This document shows positions 17,940 to 27,726 of a stretch of 64,000 bases of DNA, in pieces (position 1 is the first letter of the stretch; each line of letters opens with the position of its first letter). The stretch spans positions 64,001-128,000 of IMG/VR virus record IMGVR_UViG_3300034031_000046, one strand, 5' to 3'. The position numbers and the translations under genes are program-made. The notes beneath the pieces are model-generated. The model searched no databases. It saw only the letters and a program-made list of their open reading frames with translations, and had not been told where the DNA came from. The DNA is from a virus.

Positions 17940-20900
17940 ATGCCTACAAAACTATCGACGTTCAACTTTATCAGTAACCCGCCGGGCATCGCCGCCCCCC
18001 TTAGTGACAACAATCCGGCGACTTATGCTGATACCGATGGTGGCTTTAACACTAGGTTTAATCCAACTGCTCCCATTACCGTAACTCACGCGAGGCTTTA
18101 TGCACGCGAGAATCCTTATGGATACTGGAATTTTTACAAGTCCGATACGCAAGGCAATTTTACTCCTGCTTACAATGCTTACATCGAGATTAAAAACCTG
18201 TGGGTTCAGGTTGCGCCAAATCTCTACTGTCTGACAATGCCGTTTGACACTCCAATGACTGTTGGGGTGTATGACGAAATAGGGGGTGAAAATGTCGCCA
18301 ATAATTATCTTATCGGTAGTGTCGGTGCCTATGACAACAATACCCCCCCTAACACTGTCCCTTTTAGAGCTTACGAAGTTCAGCTTTGGAATGGCGTACC
18401 ACCCTCTCCTACGGTGGGAATGGATACAGATAGCGATACAGTAAAGCCTACTCCTTCGTCGGCATCTGTGGGAGCCAGTGGTTTACAGCTTTCGGTAGTG
18501 TGGTCGGAAAATGTAACCGGAAATACCGGGCTTACCTTATCGGGTGCGTTGCATGGCGCTGTCACATTGTCAGATGTTTCAACGGTAGGCAACACAACGA
18601 CCGCAACCCTTTCGCGCACTTTGTTCAGTGATGAAACGGCGATTAAGCTGAATTATGCACCGGGCAATTTCGCTGATACGGCATCTTCGCCTAATGGGGC
18701 GGAGGCATTTAGCAACTTCACTGTTACGAATGGCAGCACAAAAACGAGAGTCGTGATTTCAAGCTACAATCCGAATCCGGTGGATCAACTCGCCGAACTT
18801 GTTGTTACCGGAAGTGGCTTTAATAACCTTGTCGCTGGAAACGGCCATGAACAGGGTTTAGTTATGGTCGGCAACAATGTCGTCACTTTTGTCGATTGTG
18901 ATTATGTTGTCGATAGCGATACTCAAATCACTGTTACGACTCCAACTTCTTCAACCCACGCTGGCCCTAACCTACGCATTAGAGCAATCGCCGATATTGA
19001 CGGTGCGGGAGAGACACAAACAGCCGATGGTCCTAACACTCTGACTGTATCTTGTCCGGCGGGTAGCCATTGGGATGCAGACCTTCAAAGCTGTGAGCCA
19101 AATCTTGCTTACGATATTCCATTGCCTCGCGTAAAGAATGTTTGGGGCGGCACAGGCGTCGAGAGTACTTCTGTAAAAGCAACGGCACCAAGCGATGTGC
19201 CGGTCGGCATAACGCTTCGCCTTGAAATCAAGGAGGAAAGCGACGCAGAGTGGATAGACGGTAGTGAGCCGGTGAGTGCAAACGGCGTTGCCGAATTGGT
19301 CGGAGAACGAACTCGAAAGGAGATGTATCAGGCGCGTTGGGTGGCGATCACAACCGATGGTGAGTATGCCGGAGACGTTGTTACTTTTGGATTGAATGGC
19401 CCTACGGAAGCCGGAGAGGGTTTACTTCAAGATGCGACCGTAATTAACACACTGCCTATTGAGTACAGCAATCCGATACGTTTCTTTAGCTATGAGTTTG
19501 ATTACATAGCATCGCAATCTACGGTTGTTGTTCCGACACAAATTGACGGCGATACGCCGATTACCTCCGGTTATAACCCTACTCTGGACATCGACGGCAC
19601 AGGCTATCAATTTTGTGGCGGTTGGTTTAATGAATTCCCTCAACCTCCTTTGGTAGCCGGAGAAACTCGCTACCTTGCAATTGGTGGATTGCATCGCTGG
19701 AATTGGGGAAATTCTGAATATGGCTCTGTTTACGGCCCTCCTACAAACATTGTTCTTCCTGCCTTGTTATCCGTTCCAACCCCCGAAATTCAAACTCAAA
19801 TCAACTCCACGACGGCGACTGTTGCCGCCGTTGATTTCGATGAATCATGGACGGGTCTTAAATTTCGGTATGCGACAACAACTGACACGCAAAACATCGT
19901 CACTCTGGACATGGTGGACGGACAACCTCTTGTTATCGCAAACCTAGATACCACCGAGTACAGAGGGCGCTTTGTTGCGGAAAGTGAAGATAGCGCGGGG
20001 ACATCGCAATACGCTTACTTCATGCCCTCTACATCCGGCCCTGTTCCTTCGGCACCCTCAGAAATGCGCGTTGGCCCTCGCAATGCGGCGGGCACTGCTG
20101 TCACGGTTCGGATGCCCGAACTCCCGACGGGTGCAACCTCACTCAAAATCAAAGGTAAGCTGCATGGTGGTGGCGCTTACGTCGATACGAACGTTAGCGG
20201 TGTTCTGGGCGGCGCCGATGCAACGATCACGGGTTTGACGGTTCCAGAAGATTACGACTTTGTAGCGGTTGCTGTAAATGAAAATGGCGACTCACTCAAC
20301 GGGCCGCCGTTGTGGGTCACGACCCTTGCGGGCGGCGGTGGTGGCGATGATGACATCACGGCACCGAGCACACCGGCTGCGCCGGTTGTGACAAAGAACT
20401 GCGCGGGTAGCACGCTCGTTATTGCGAATCCGGCGTGGGACGTGGACGCCGACCATCCAACCGCCTCGATATTCATTGAACGGAGTGCCGACAACGGAGT
20501 GACGTGGTCGGCGTTGCACACCTTCAATGCTGCGGGCGGGACACATAGCGATGCAACAGCCCTACCGTTTGTCGAATATAGATACCGCGCGACCGGCATT
20601 AACACTGCTGGTGCAAGCGCGGCGAGTGCTGTTACCACAATCACGTTGCAAAGCGCGGCGACGCTCGCGTGGCTCACACCTGCCGAAACCACGCTGTCAG
20701 GCAAACAAACGTTGCGCGTCCAAGTCACCGACCCGAACGAAACGAGTGATAGCTGCGGCAATGTCACGGGCAGCGGGCCATGCGCGGAAAGCGACCTCGA
20801 CTTCGTGCTGACCCTCGGTGGCGTGCCGATGGGCGTGGTGCCGGTTCTTGAATCGGGAACGCCGCGCAACGGCGTTTACGCCGTGCCGTGGGACACACGC

Positions 20901-22409
20901 GATTTCGCAGACGGTCTGCGTGATCTGCGTATTACCGTCGTCGGTGCCGACTGCTGTCGCGCGAAGCTCGACCGCAGCCTGACCCTCAACAACTCGCTCG
21001 AATTCGCCGTAACTTACGAAGTGATCGCGATTACTGCCGCGCTGCCGGAAGGTAAGCAATATATTCTTGCCGAGTGTGCTTTCCAAAAGGAACCGCTCCA
21101 TGCGAACCCGCTGCGCCACAAGTGGGTGCGGTTCGCGATTTCGACAACGGCCCCAACGGTGGACTTCAAGAGTCTTGCTATAACACCTGCCGACAAAGCC
21201 GCCGCGTTTGCCGCGATGACGCCGTTTTCGGTGGAACTCAAGCATGCGGGTGTCACGCCCGAACAGGAACAATATGCAACGCCGGAACTGGTGCCACTCG
21301 CACCGCCCGGCCAGGCGGTTTACTGGGTGATGCAAAACACCCCGGTTACAAACATCGCGGCCTACCTCACAGGTGACGACAAAGTACGGTCGATTGAGGC
21401 AGCGGTCGATGGCGATGTCAGCGGCATCGTTGGCGTGTTCTCGACGGGAGTGGGATCGGCGCATTTTCGATTGTTTGACGGCACCGCATTCACCGAAGAA
21501 TACGACCTCAGCACACATGGCGCCATTGACGCAGTTGCAGCCGCCCTCGTCGGCAATAAGATCATCGTAGCCCGTGCGAGCGAAATCTTTGCAATCGACC
21601 GCGACGCCGGACAAATCGACCTACCACTCACACCACGCGGCGAAACCCGCCCTGCGATTGGCGTCTGGAATTACGCAGGAAAGCCACTCGCGATTGTCGC
21701 CGGCAGCGGTAAAACGCGAGCCTACGACCTGACATTCGGTGCGCCTCTGCTGTTATGGGAACTGCCCGTGGTGGCGACGTTTGCGCGACTTCATAACGGG
21801 ACGCTGTTCGTCGCGGCAAATGGCGCTTATTATGGCTCCGTTTCGCCCGTGACACTTCCTGTTCTCAGTCATACCTTTACGGCGAATGTGACGGCAGCAA
21901 TGCGTGGAGAAGATTTTCTCCTTGTCGGGCTTTCCAATCGTCAGGTTTGGCGTAAGGTCGATGGCGGCGCGTGGGTCCAGGTTTCGACCGTACTGGGGGC
22001 GGGGTTCTGCAACGCAGTTGACGCGGGAGAGTGGACGCCTACGGGCACCCCGACCGAAATGGTGCGCGCTGTTGCTGGCGGCGATTCTCCGGCACTTGCG
22101 GAGGAATTGCCGGGTGGGGGATGGAGCGACGCACGAATCATCGAGCCGCCTGCGGCCATGCCGGAAACCGTGACGCAAATCACCGCCCTGCATCGCTATG
22201 AACGTGTGATAACGCCAGCGAGCGGCGTCGAGGGCGAAGAAGGGTTCGTACCTGCTGTGACCGAGATCACTCTTCTTATTGGAACTGCGCCGGACGGCGT
22301 GCTGCTGTCTCTTTCTCGGACCGATGGAACCGGCGCTCTCAAAGCATCGGCAGTATCGAGTTTGTCTTTGGAATGTCCGTATGCGACGATTCCTGCAGTT
22401 GCTGCTTAA
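17940..22409 (+). CDS. Giant tail fibre/adhesin, multi-domain
   Basis: 1489 aa from ATG 17940 (GAGGA upstream). Domain order by sequence character: a DUF4082-like N-terminal beta domain (about 1-145), an Ig-like SwmB-type domain (about 160-265), an IPT/TIG-like domain (about 275-365), fibronectin-type modules (to about 960), and a C-terminal propeller-like region (about 1130-1480). No signal peptide. Such chains form host-recognition fibres. The first 2.4 kb are visibly AT-richer than the rest, with a sharp change near 20330, which suggests module exchange. Two near-copies of the 13-mer lie at 21382 and 21982. Confidence 0.65.
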   Translation: MPTKLSTFNFISNPPGIAAPLSDNNPATYADTDGGFNTRFNPTAPITVTHARLYARENPYGYWNFYKSDTQGNFTPAYNAYIEIKNLWVQVAPNLYCLTMPFDTPMTVGVYDEIGGENVANNYLIGSVGAYDNNTPPNTVPFRAYEVQLWNGVPPSPTVGMDTDSDTVKPTPSSASVGASGLQLSVVWSENVTGNTGLTLSGALHGAVTLSDVSTVGNTTTATLSRTLFSDETAIKLNYAPGNFADTASSPNGAEAFSNFTVTNGSTKTRVVISSYNPNPVDQLAELVVTGSGFNNLVAGNGHEQGLVMVGNNVVTFVDCDYVVDSDTQITVTTPTSSTHAGPNLRIRAIADIDGAGETQTADGPNTLTVSCPAGSHWDADLQSCEPNLAYDIPLPRVKNVWGGTGVESTSVKATAPSDVPVGITLRLEIKEESDAEWIDGSEPVSANGVAELVGERTRKEMYQARWVAITTDGEYAGDVVTFGLNGPTEAGEGLLQDATVINTLPIEYSNPIRFFSYEFDYIASQSTVVVPTQIDGDTPITSGYNPTLDIDGTGYQFCGGWFNEFPQPPLVAGETRYLAIGGLHRWNWGNSEYGSVYGPPTNIVLPALLSVPTPEIQTQINSTTATVAAVDFDESWTGLKFRYATTTDTQNIVTLDMVDGQPLVIANLDTTEYRGRFVAESEDSAGTSQYAYFMPSTSGPVPSAPSEMRVGPRNAAGTAVTVRMPELPTGATSLKIKGKLHGGGAYVDTNVSGVLGGADATITGLTVPEDYDFVAVAVNENGDSLNGPPLWVTTLAGGGGGDDDITAPSTPAAPVVTKNCAGSTLVIANPAWDVDADHPTASIFIERSADNGVTWSALHTFNAAGGTHSDATALPFVEYRYRATGINTAGASAASAVTTITLQSAATLAWLTPAETTLSGKQTLRVQVTDPNETSDSCGNVTGSGPCAESDLDFVLTLGGVPMGVVPVLESGTPRNGVYAVPWDTRDFADGLRDLRITVVGADCCRAKLDRSLTLNNSLEFAVTYEVIAITAALPEGKQYILAECAFQKEPLHANPLRHKWVRFAISTTAPTVDFKSLAITPADKAAAFAAMTPFSVELKHAGVTPEQEQYATPELVPLAPPGQAVYWVMQNTPVTNIAAYLTGDDKVRSIEAAVDGDVSGIVGVFSTGVGSAHFRLFDGTAFTEEYDLSTHGAIDAVAAALVGNKIIVARASEIFAIDRDAGQIDLPLTPRGETRPAIGVWNYAGKPLAIVAGSGKTRAYDLTFGAPLLLWELPVVATFARLHNGTLFVAANGAYYGSVSPVTLPVLSHTFTANVTAAMRGEDFLLVGLSNRQVWRKVDGGAWVQVSTVLGAGFCNAVDAGEWTPTGTPTEMVRAVAGGDSPALAEELPGGGWSDARIIEPPAAMPETVTQITALHRYERVITPASGVEGEEGFVPAVTEITLLIGTAPDGVLLSLSRTDGTGALKASAVSSLSLECPYATIPAVAA

Positions 22410-22414
22410 ATACG

Positions 22415-22599
22415 TGTTACAATAATCATCACGTTCGCTCCCAGTCGTTCCCCGCTCACCAGCCTCTCCCCCAGCAACCTCTATCTCCAATAGCATCGGG
22501 ACAAGTACACACATCAACAAACGTTGCATGCCTGGGCTAATCTCCCGACTATGCGTGAGTACTGTCATTGAGTCGAAAATTTCGGAGGCATTAAAGAAC
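22415..22599 (+). promoter_or_regulatory. Extended -10 promoter and C-rich leader
   Basis: TGTTACAATAA (22415-22425) is followed by about 170 bases rich in C and T with no gene. It resembles the leader units at 5568, 13894 and 27591 but lacks their clear terminator hairpin. GGAGG at 22584-22588 leads into ATG 22600. Confidence 0.5.
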
Positions 22600-22902
22600 A
22601 TGACTACAACCCGCAAAGTCACCCTCGCCGGATTTTTTGCCTTCGTCTTGCTCTGCGGCGTTGGCTTGGCTTACGAGATCAAGACGCTCGTTGACACAAT
22701 TCCCAACAACACCATCAGCCACATCGTGGCATTGCTTACCGCCCAATACCCAACGCTCCCCTACTGGATCGTCGGTTCGTTCGGATTCTTCGTGCTGTTC
22801 TGGACGACCGTGTTTCTGCACTGGTGGAAGCCGGGATTCTGGTGGAAAGCCGCCGTATTTGTCGCACAAAAAACCAACAAGAAAGAGGACACCAAATCAT
22901 GA
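22600..22902 (+). CDS. Two-span membrane protein, holin-like
   Basis: 100 aa with helices at about residues 9-28 and 49-68, a Trp-rich patch (HWWKPGFWW) and a Lys-rich C-terminal tail, the general layout of a class II holin. ATG 22600 follows GGAGG. It overlaps a small coiled-coil gene by 4 bp and lies between two fibre genes. It may instead be an envelope accessory protein; the second holin candidate is at 27727. Confidence 0.5.
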   Translation: MTTTRKVTLAGFFAFVLLCGVGLAYEIKTLVDTIPNNTISHIVALLTAQYPTLPYWIVGSFGFFVLFWTTVFLHWWKPGFWWKAAVFVAQKTNKKEDTKS

Positions 22903-23090
22903 AAGCTGAAATCAAAGAACAAATCGACGCACTGAAAATCGCGGTCTACAACGATTCGCAGAAGCTGCAGAAACTGCAGGAAGACGTGGACGCGTACACC
23001 GAGAACGCAAAGAAGGACGGGCAGGAGATGGCCCAGTCAATCGGCGAAAAACAAGCCGCAATCAAGGCGCTCGAAAGCGCCGGAGAATAA
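22899..23090 (+). CDS. Small coiled-coil protein
   Basis: 63 aa, almost entirely helical with heptad spacing of Ile/Leu/Val (IKEQIDALKIAV, KLQKLQEDV), so probably an oligomeric coiled coil. It overlaps the membrane gene before it and ends 3 bases before the next fibre gene. It might act with either neighbour; no family recognised. Confidence 0.5.
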   Translation: MKAEIKEQIDALKIAVYNDSQKLQKLQEDVDAYTENAKKDGQEMAQSIGEKQAAIKALESAGE

Positions 23091-23093
23091 CCT

Positions 23094-26000
23094 ATGGGCG
23101 CACCGCTGCCACCAATTCTGCTCGCTTTAGGCTCGCTGTACCCGTTACTGGCGAGCGACGCCGCACCGAATACCGTCCTCGGCACGAACGAGACGGGAAC
23201 GGCGTGGGCGATGCGCCCCCTGCCGTCTGGAAAAGCGATCAGCAATGGCGGCGGCAGTGTCGCCGTGGGCAATAACGGCAGAACCGAAGTACGTCGCGCA
23301 GATGGAACACTAATGCTGCAATCGCCTCATTTTGGTGACAGCAACTATGTCGGCGTTAAAAATCTGCTGGCCGACGAAGTAATATATGCGGGAACTTATA
23401 TCCGTTCGGGTTACGCCCTTGAAGGGAAAAACCTGCATATAGCTGGCGGGCTTGAAGGTGAACCCGCTTCTAACATTCTTGGAAACGACCCAACGCAACC
23501 TGTCCAATACCTCCAAGCCGCAGTCGGGCAAACCGCGCCTTATCTCAAAGCCATAGATTCGAGCGGCGTTGAAAAGTGGTCATTCAAGGCGGGCGAAGGT
23601 AAAGTCACGCATCAGGGATGGGACTTAGTCGTCGGTGCGAATCAGGACTTCGGCGGCTACATCGGCAACACCAACACCGACACCTGCATCGCGTTTGGCT
23701 CGCCAAATCGAGTTAGCTTCGGTAAGAGATCGACCGGAGTTTTTGACAATCAGGTGAGTCTGGGGCGTGGCGACAGCCGACTCCAGGAGATTCACGCCGT
23801 GTCATTGCACGCAGGATCGCTGACGAATGGCGGCGGCGGCCTCATCTTTTCTGCAACAGATGACTCTACCCTCTACCTGCCTGCGAACAAAGGATTCTAC
23901 ATTTCACAGGCTGGCTATGGTGTCACACACACATGGAAGCGGAGCGGAAGCGGCCTCAATATCGGCTTCCCGCAAGCGCAATGGCACGTCGTCAACGAGA
24001 ACGCCGCGCAGCCCGTCCAGACTCTGCAGACAGCGGTCGGGCAGGACGCACCAACACTCGTCGGCCTGAATTCCAGCGGCACACGACGATGGTGGATCAA
24101 CGACTCGACGGTCAAAGCCCAAACGTTTACCACCGGAGACGCCGAAACCGGCAGTGAAAATCTGACACTTTCCCGAACGGGCCTCTATCACTACCTGCGC
24201 GGCTCTATTCAATTCACGGCAGACGGCGAGCTTTCCATCACCAATGCCGCAGAAACGCAGGGCGCGATGATTGCGGCGCGCGGCATTACGAATGGCGGCG
24301 GCAGTGTTGCTGTTGGCAGTGACGGGAATGTGACTGCATCAGGTTCGGCTTTCGCTCAGGGATTCATCACCAATGCCGAAAATGGATTCTTTGTCCAAAT
24401 TCCTGGCGAGAATTTTTGGCACAACGGAATTCAAGACTATCAGCATGGGATGGAAATACGAGCGAATCAGCGGGTTGCTTCGCTCAATAGATACACCGGA
24501 AACTTCGGGATTAATTGCCGCCAAGCCGCAGCCAAACTTCAAGTCGTAAACGACAACGCCGACCAGCCCGTCCAGACTCTGAAAGCCGCCGTCGGTCAAA
24601 CCACACCCACCTTCAAAATCGTCGATTCGAGCGACGTGGAGAAACTCAGCGTCGGCCTGTCTGAAGATGGGCGGCATTACGGCTTACGGGTAAACCACTA
24701 CCGAAGCTCGCCAAATCAATACAACGTCGGCGCTTATTTTTCGGCTACTGGAGCGTCCCATAACATCGCCCTCGAAACAGGAACCGGAGATATTCACTTC
24801 GGAGGCGACCTCGTGTTTAAGAACCGTCAGTCGATTATTGGAGCGGGAAACACAGCGCTTGGCGGCGCGGGAAATGCCTACTACGGAAACCTTACGGTTA
24901 GCGACACGCGACACTACAATGCCGAAGGAGTTGGTGGCTCAATAATTCTTGGTGGCGACGACAGGTTTCAGGGAACTCAAAACACCCACCCGTTTGCGTC
25001 CATTCGAGGTTTGAAAGAAAATCAGACCTACCTTAACCGCCTCGGAGCACTGGCATTCGGAACCCAAACCGATAATTTTACCGGCGACGCCCCTTCATAC
25101 CGCACGACCATCAAAGAGTGGATGTTCCTGCGCTCTGACGGCGTGCTGGAGTTGGAGAACTGCTCGGCTGCACCAACGGCGCTAAAATTCGGCGATGCGG
25201 CGATCTACGCAGACGGCGGCGCGGTAAAAGTTCTTGGAAAGTTTTCCGCATCCGAGTTCGTTTCTTCGGATGGGTACACGACGATTAAAAACGGCGGAGG
25301 CGGAGCCTCTCCATCTCTCGGCGGTGTGAACTTTCCAACGTGGCTCTATTCGTTTGGTGGGTTCATCGTTCGAACTGGCGGGACTGGTAGTTTTGCCGGT
25401 GGGAATCATGCCCTTTCGGTAAGCGCAGAAGGCTCGGTGTTTGGCACTTCCCTTTATTTGCCGCAAGCACAAGTTCATGTTGCAAATAGCAATGCTGCAC
25501 GCCCTGCTCAAATCCTACAAGCCGCAGTCGGTCAAAGCGCACCTTACATCAAAGGCGTCGATTCGAGCGACGTTGAGAAATGGAGCATCAGCAAAGACGG
25601 TCGCATCGACTGGACGACACAAACCCTCGCCTCAGTCGTAAAAACTGGCTTGGACTGGTTCGTGGCGGGAGCATGGGGCGTGCGCCTACGACCAACGACG
25701 AACGGCGATTTAGCCGCTTACAGCACGACCACCGGCGAAGAAGTCGAGATGTGGAAAGTTGACACCGACGGAAACCAGGCAATGCGTTCTGTAACGGCGA
25801 GAACCGGCCTGAGCTTGGGGACAGTCGGCATGGCCTCGCGGTTTCAGGTTCAGGGGATTCGTAATGTCGATGACAGTCAGGACGCCCTCGGCATCGCCAC
25901 GTTCGGTCTGGGCGGAAACAACATGACTGACCGCCTGATTTTTACGGGCGGCAACGGCGTGACCGACATCGGCAATGTGAAGGTGAATAAAGCGAACTTC

Positions 26001-26099
26001 TACCTCTACGACGTTGCAAACAGCAGCTACAAGCTCGTGGAAATGGGCGCAGCAGACAGCGGGGGAGCGGGCAAACGTGCCCTCGTCGTCGCAAATTAA
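23094..26099 (+). CDS. Repeat-built tail fibre
   Basis: 1001 aa. Four copies of a repeat with core QPVQ.L.AAVGQ.AP and ending SSG/D.EKWS begin near residues 125, 300, 480 and 800. A second short motif, ITNGGGSVAVG, appears at about residues 44 and 400. Gly/Asn-rich beta structure suggests a trimeric fibre. No endosialidase-type chaperone residues are evident at the end. The repeats offer sites for recombination that would change fibre length. Confidence 0.65.
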   Translation: MGAPLPPILLALGSLYPLLASDAAPNTVLGTNETGTAWAMRPLPSGKAISNGGGSVAVGNNGRTEVRRADGTLMLQSPHFGDSNYVGVKNLLADEVIYAGTYIRSGYALEGKNLHIAGGLEGEPASNILGNDPTQPVQYLQAAVGQTAPYLKAIDSSGVEKWSFKAGEGKVTHQGWDLVVGANQDFGGYIGNTNTDTCIAFGSPNRVSFGKRSTGVFDNQVSLGRGDSRLQEIHAVSLHAGSLTNGGGGLIFSATDDSTLYLPANKGFYISQAGYGVTHTWKRSGSGLNIGFPQAQWHVVNENAAQPVQTLQTAVGQDAPTLVGLNSSGTRRWWINDSTVKAQTFTTGDAETGSENLTLSRTGLYHYLRGSIQFTADGELSITNAAETQGAMIAARGITNGGGSVAVGSDGNVTASGSAFAQGFITNAENGFFVQIPGENFWHNGIQDYQHGMEIRANQRVASLNRYTGNFGINCRQAAAKLQVVNDNADQPVQTLKAAVGQTTPTFKIVDSSDVEKLSVGLSEDGRHYGLRVNHYRSSPNQYNVGAYFSATGASHNIALETGTGDIHFGGDLVFKNRQSIIGAGNTALGGAGNAYYGNLTVSDTRHYNAEGVGGSIILGGDDRFQGTQNTHPFASIRGLKENQTYLNRLGALAFGTQTDNFTGDAPSYRTTIKEWMFLRSDGVLELENCSAAPTALKFGDAAIYADGGAVKVLGKFSASEFVSSDGYTTIKNGGGGASPSLGGVNFPTWLYSFGGFIVRTGGTGSFAGGNHALSVSAEGSVFGTSLYLPQAQVHVANSNAARPAQILQAAVGQSAPYIKGVDSSDVEKWSISKDGRIDWTTQTLASVVKTGLDWFVAGAWGVRLRPTTNGDLAAYSTTTGEEVEMWKVDTDGNQAMRSVTARTGLSLGTVGMASRFQVQGIRNVDDSQDALGIATFGLGGNNMTDRLIFTGGNGVTDIGNVKVNKANFYLYDVANSSYKLVEMGAADSGGAGKRALVVAN

Positions 26100-26117
26100 C
26101 ACGGAGAACACTTACTT

Positions 26118-26594
26118 ATGGCAATCAAACAAGCATTCGAAGCACTAGACGGGCGGCAGATCGATAACTGCTACTGGACACAAGGCCAGATCAACATCGG
26201 CGTCCTCGACGAAACGGGCCAGATCACGATGGTCGGCCACGCAGACGGCGCCGCGCGTGCGGCGGGCAAAGCCCCTGTCGCCGGAGCGATGCGACCGTAC
26301 CCGTTCTCCCGTGAGCAGTTCTACGCCGCACAACTAACCGACATCGCCGAGTTTTATCCTGAATGGGAAACCCTCACGCTCGCCGATATTTTCCCAGACC
26401 AAGACCTCGGCGCGGCGGGTTCGATCACCATCAAGCAGATCGCAGACTTGCTGCCTCACTTCAAGTTGTACGACGTACTCGCACGATTCGGATACCGCGA
26501 GGTCAAGATGCGCAAGGACGTGGACACCGGCGAGAAGGACGAGGACGGCAAACCGATTATGGTGAGCTTCTTCGCCGAAGCGGAGGACGTGTAA
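26118..26594 (+). CDS. Fibre-associated hypothetical protein
   Basis: 158 aa, acidic, mixed alpha/beta, no signal or membrane segment. It lies between a fibre gene and an Ig-like gene with ribosome site GGAG and is probably part of the adsorption apparatus or a fibre assembly factor. No family recognised. Confidence 0.45.
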   Translation: MAIKQAFEALDGRQIDNCYWTQGQINIGVLDETGQITMVGHADGAARAAGKAPVAGAMRPYPFSREQFYAAQLTDIAEFYPEWETLTLADIFPDQDLGAAGSITIKQIADLLPHFKLYDVLARFGYREVKMRKDVDTGEKDEDGKPIMVSFFAEAEDV

Positions 26595-27533
26595 ATGCTG
26601 ATCGCCCCAGGCCCCAGCGGGCAGGCGCTCGACTTTTTCGCCTACAACGCCGCCAACCAAGTCTGGAACGGCGAGGCTTACGTCGCATGGGCAAACGCTG
26701 CCTATGCGACGTACCGCATTCCAGCAGTCGAAACCGGCGCGAGCGGAGCGTTCACCGCCACCGCGCCCGCCGGAATGACACGCTTCGAGTTGCGGCTGCG
26801 TGGCGCGAGTCTGGCGGCTTCGCCGATCGTGTGGACGGAATCCGTGCTCGATGTGGTTGCTGCCCTTACGGCGTATGATGTGGCGAAAGTGAGCGACGTG
26901 CGGATGCCATCGTCTTCGGGGACGGGCAACGAAGCATTTAACCCGCGCATCGTCAATGACAACGGCGACCCAGTTGTCAACGCTTCGGTTACTGTCAAAC
27001 TCGGCACGACAACCATGGCGCGCGGATTAACCGATGCGACTGGCCGCGTGCGTTTTGGCGAAAGCTACGGCTTCGCGCTTCCCGGTGGAACCTACCAGGT
27101 ACTCATTTATGCCGGTGGGTACCAATCATCCGCTCAGCACACAGTGACGCTGCCTATCAGCGTCCCGCCCGAATACAGCCTGACGCGAAATACCGTCCCC
27201 GAGAGCCCTACTCCCGGCATGGTGTTTCTCGATGTGGCGCTGCGCAATGGCAAAAAACCCGTGGCTGGCGAAGCGGTCACGGTGTACATGACTGAGGAAG
27301 GCGATGTTGCACTCGATGGCGCTTATGAAGTGAAGAAGCAGTACAGCAATATCACCGGACCCAATGGCATCGCCCGGATCGAAATTTTCTCCAGCGAGAA
27401 ACTTAAGGCTGCGGGATATGAAGGGTTATTGCGGGTCGAAGCCACGGGCGCAAATCGCACCGTGTGGGTGTCCGAAAGTGGCGGTGTCTTGGACGAACTG
27501 CCAGAAACCGACCCCGCGCTCGAATCTCCGTAA
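26595..27533 (+). CDS. Ig-like/carboxypeptidase-regulatory-like domain tail protein
   Basis: 312 aa. An N-terminal beta domain (1-95) with APGPSGQALDFF is followed by two Ig-like units: about 110-200 (NDNGDPVVNASVTVKLG, TDATGRVRFGE, LPGGTYQVLI, as in carboxypeptidase regulatory-like folds) and about 215-300. Such domains bind cell-surface sugars or extend fibres. It is the last virion gene before a leader unit and the lysis cassette. Confidence 0.55.
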   Translation: MLIAPGPSGQALDFFAYNAANQVWNGEAYVAWANAAYATYRIPAVETGASGAFTATAPAGMTRFELRLRGASLAASPIVWTESVLDVVAALTAYDVAKVSDVRMPSSSGTGNEAFNPRIVNDNGDPVVNASVTVKLGTTTMARGLTDATGRVRFGESYGFALPGGTYQVLIYAGGYQSSAQHTVTLPISVPPEYSLTRNTVPESPTPGMVFLDVALRNGKKPVAGEAVTVYMTEEGDVALDGAYEVKKQYSNITGPNGIARIEIFSSEKLKAAGYEGLLRVEATGANRTVWVSESGGVLDELPETDPALESP

Positions 27534-27541
27534 GAGTCCTG

Positions 27542-27554
27542 AGTATGGTCGAAA
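27542..27554 (-). repeat. Dispersed 13-mer, one mismatch (intergenic)
   Basis: AGTATGGTCGAAA, one change from the consensus in reverse orientation, about 40 bases upstream of the lysis promoter. Confidence 0.45.
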
Positions 27555-27590
27555 TCAGCACCCGACTTTTGGTGTCTGGACAGAGGCCGT

Positions 27591-27715
27591 GATACAATAA
27601 AAATACAGTCGTTTCCTCTCACACCCTTTTCGTCCGGCCTTTCCTCCCGCACCTCCGACTTTTAACCGCATAAATTCAGGCACAGCCGCCCCGATGGGGC
27701 GGCTGTGTGTTTTTC
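27591..27715 (+). promoter_or_regulatory. Lysis leader: extended -10, C-rich tract, terminator
   Basis: TGATACAATAA (27590-27600) is followed by a C/T-rich tract and a 12-bp perfect hairpin, CACAGCCGCCCC (27681-27692)/GGGGCGGCTGTG (27696-27707), then TGTTTTT. The putative holin starts 12 bases later. It is the third promoter-leader-terminator unit and would hold back lysis gene expression until readthrough is allowed. Confidence 0.65.
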
Positions 27716-27726
27716 GAGGTGTTGTG

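Noticed and set aside
21753-22622. 289-codon open frame on the - strand
   Set aside because: Antisense to the fibre C-terminus and the following leader; Arg/His-rich shadow.
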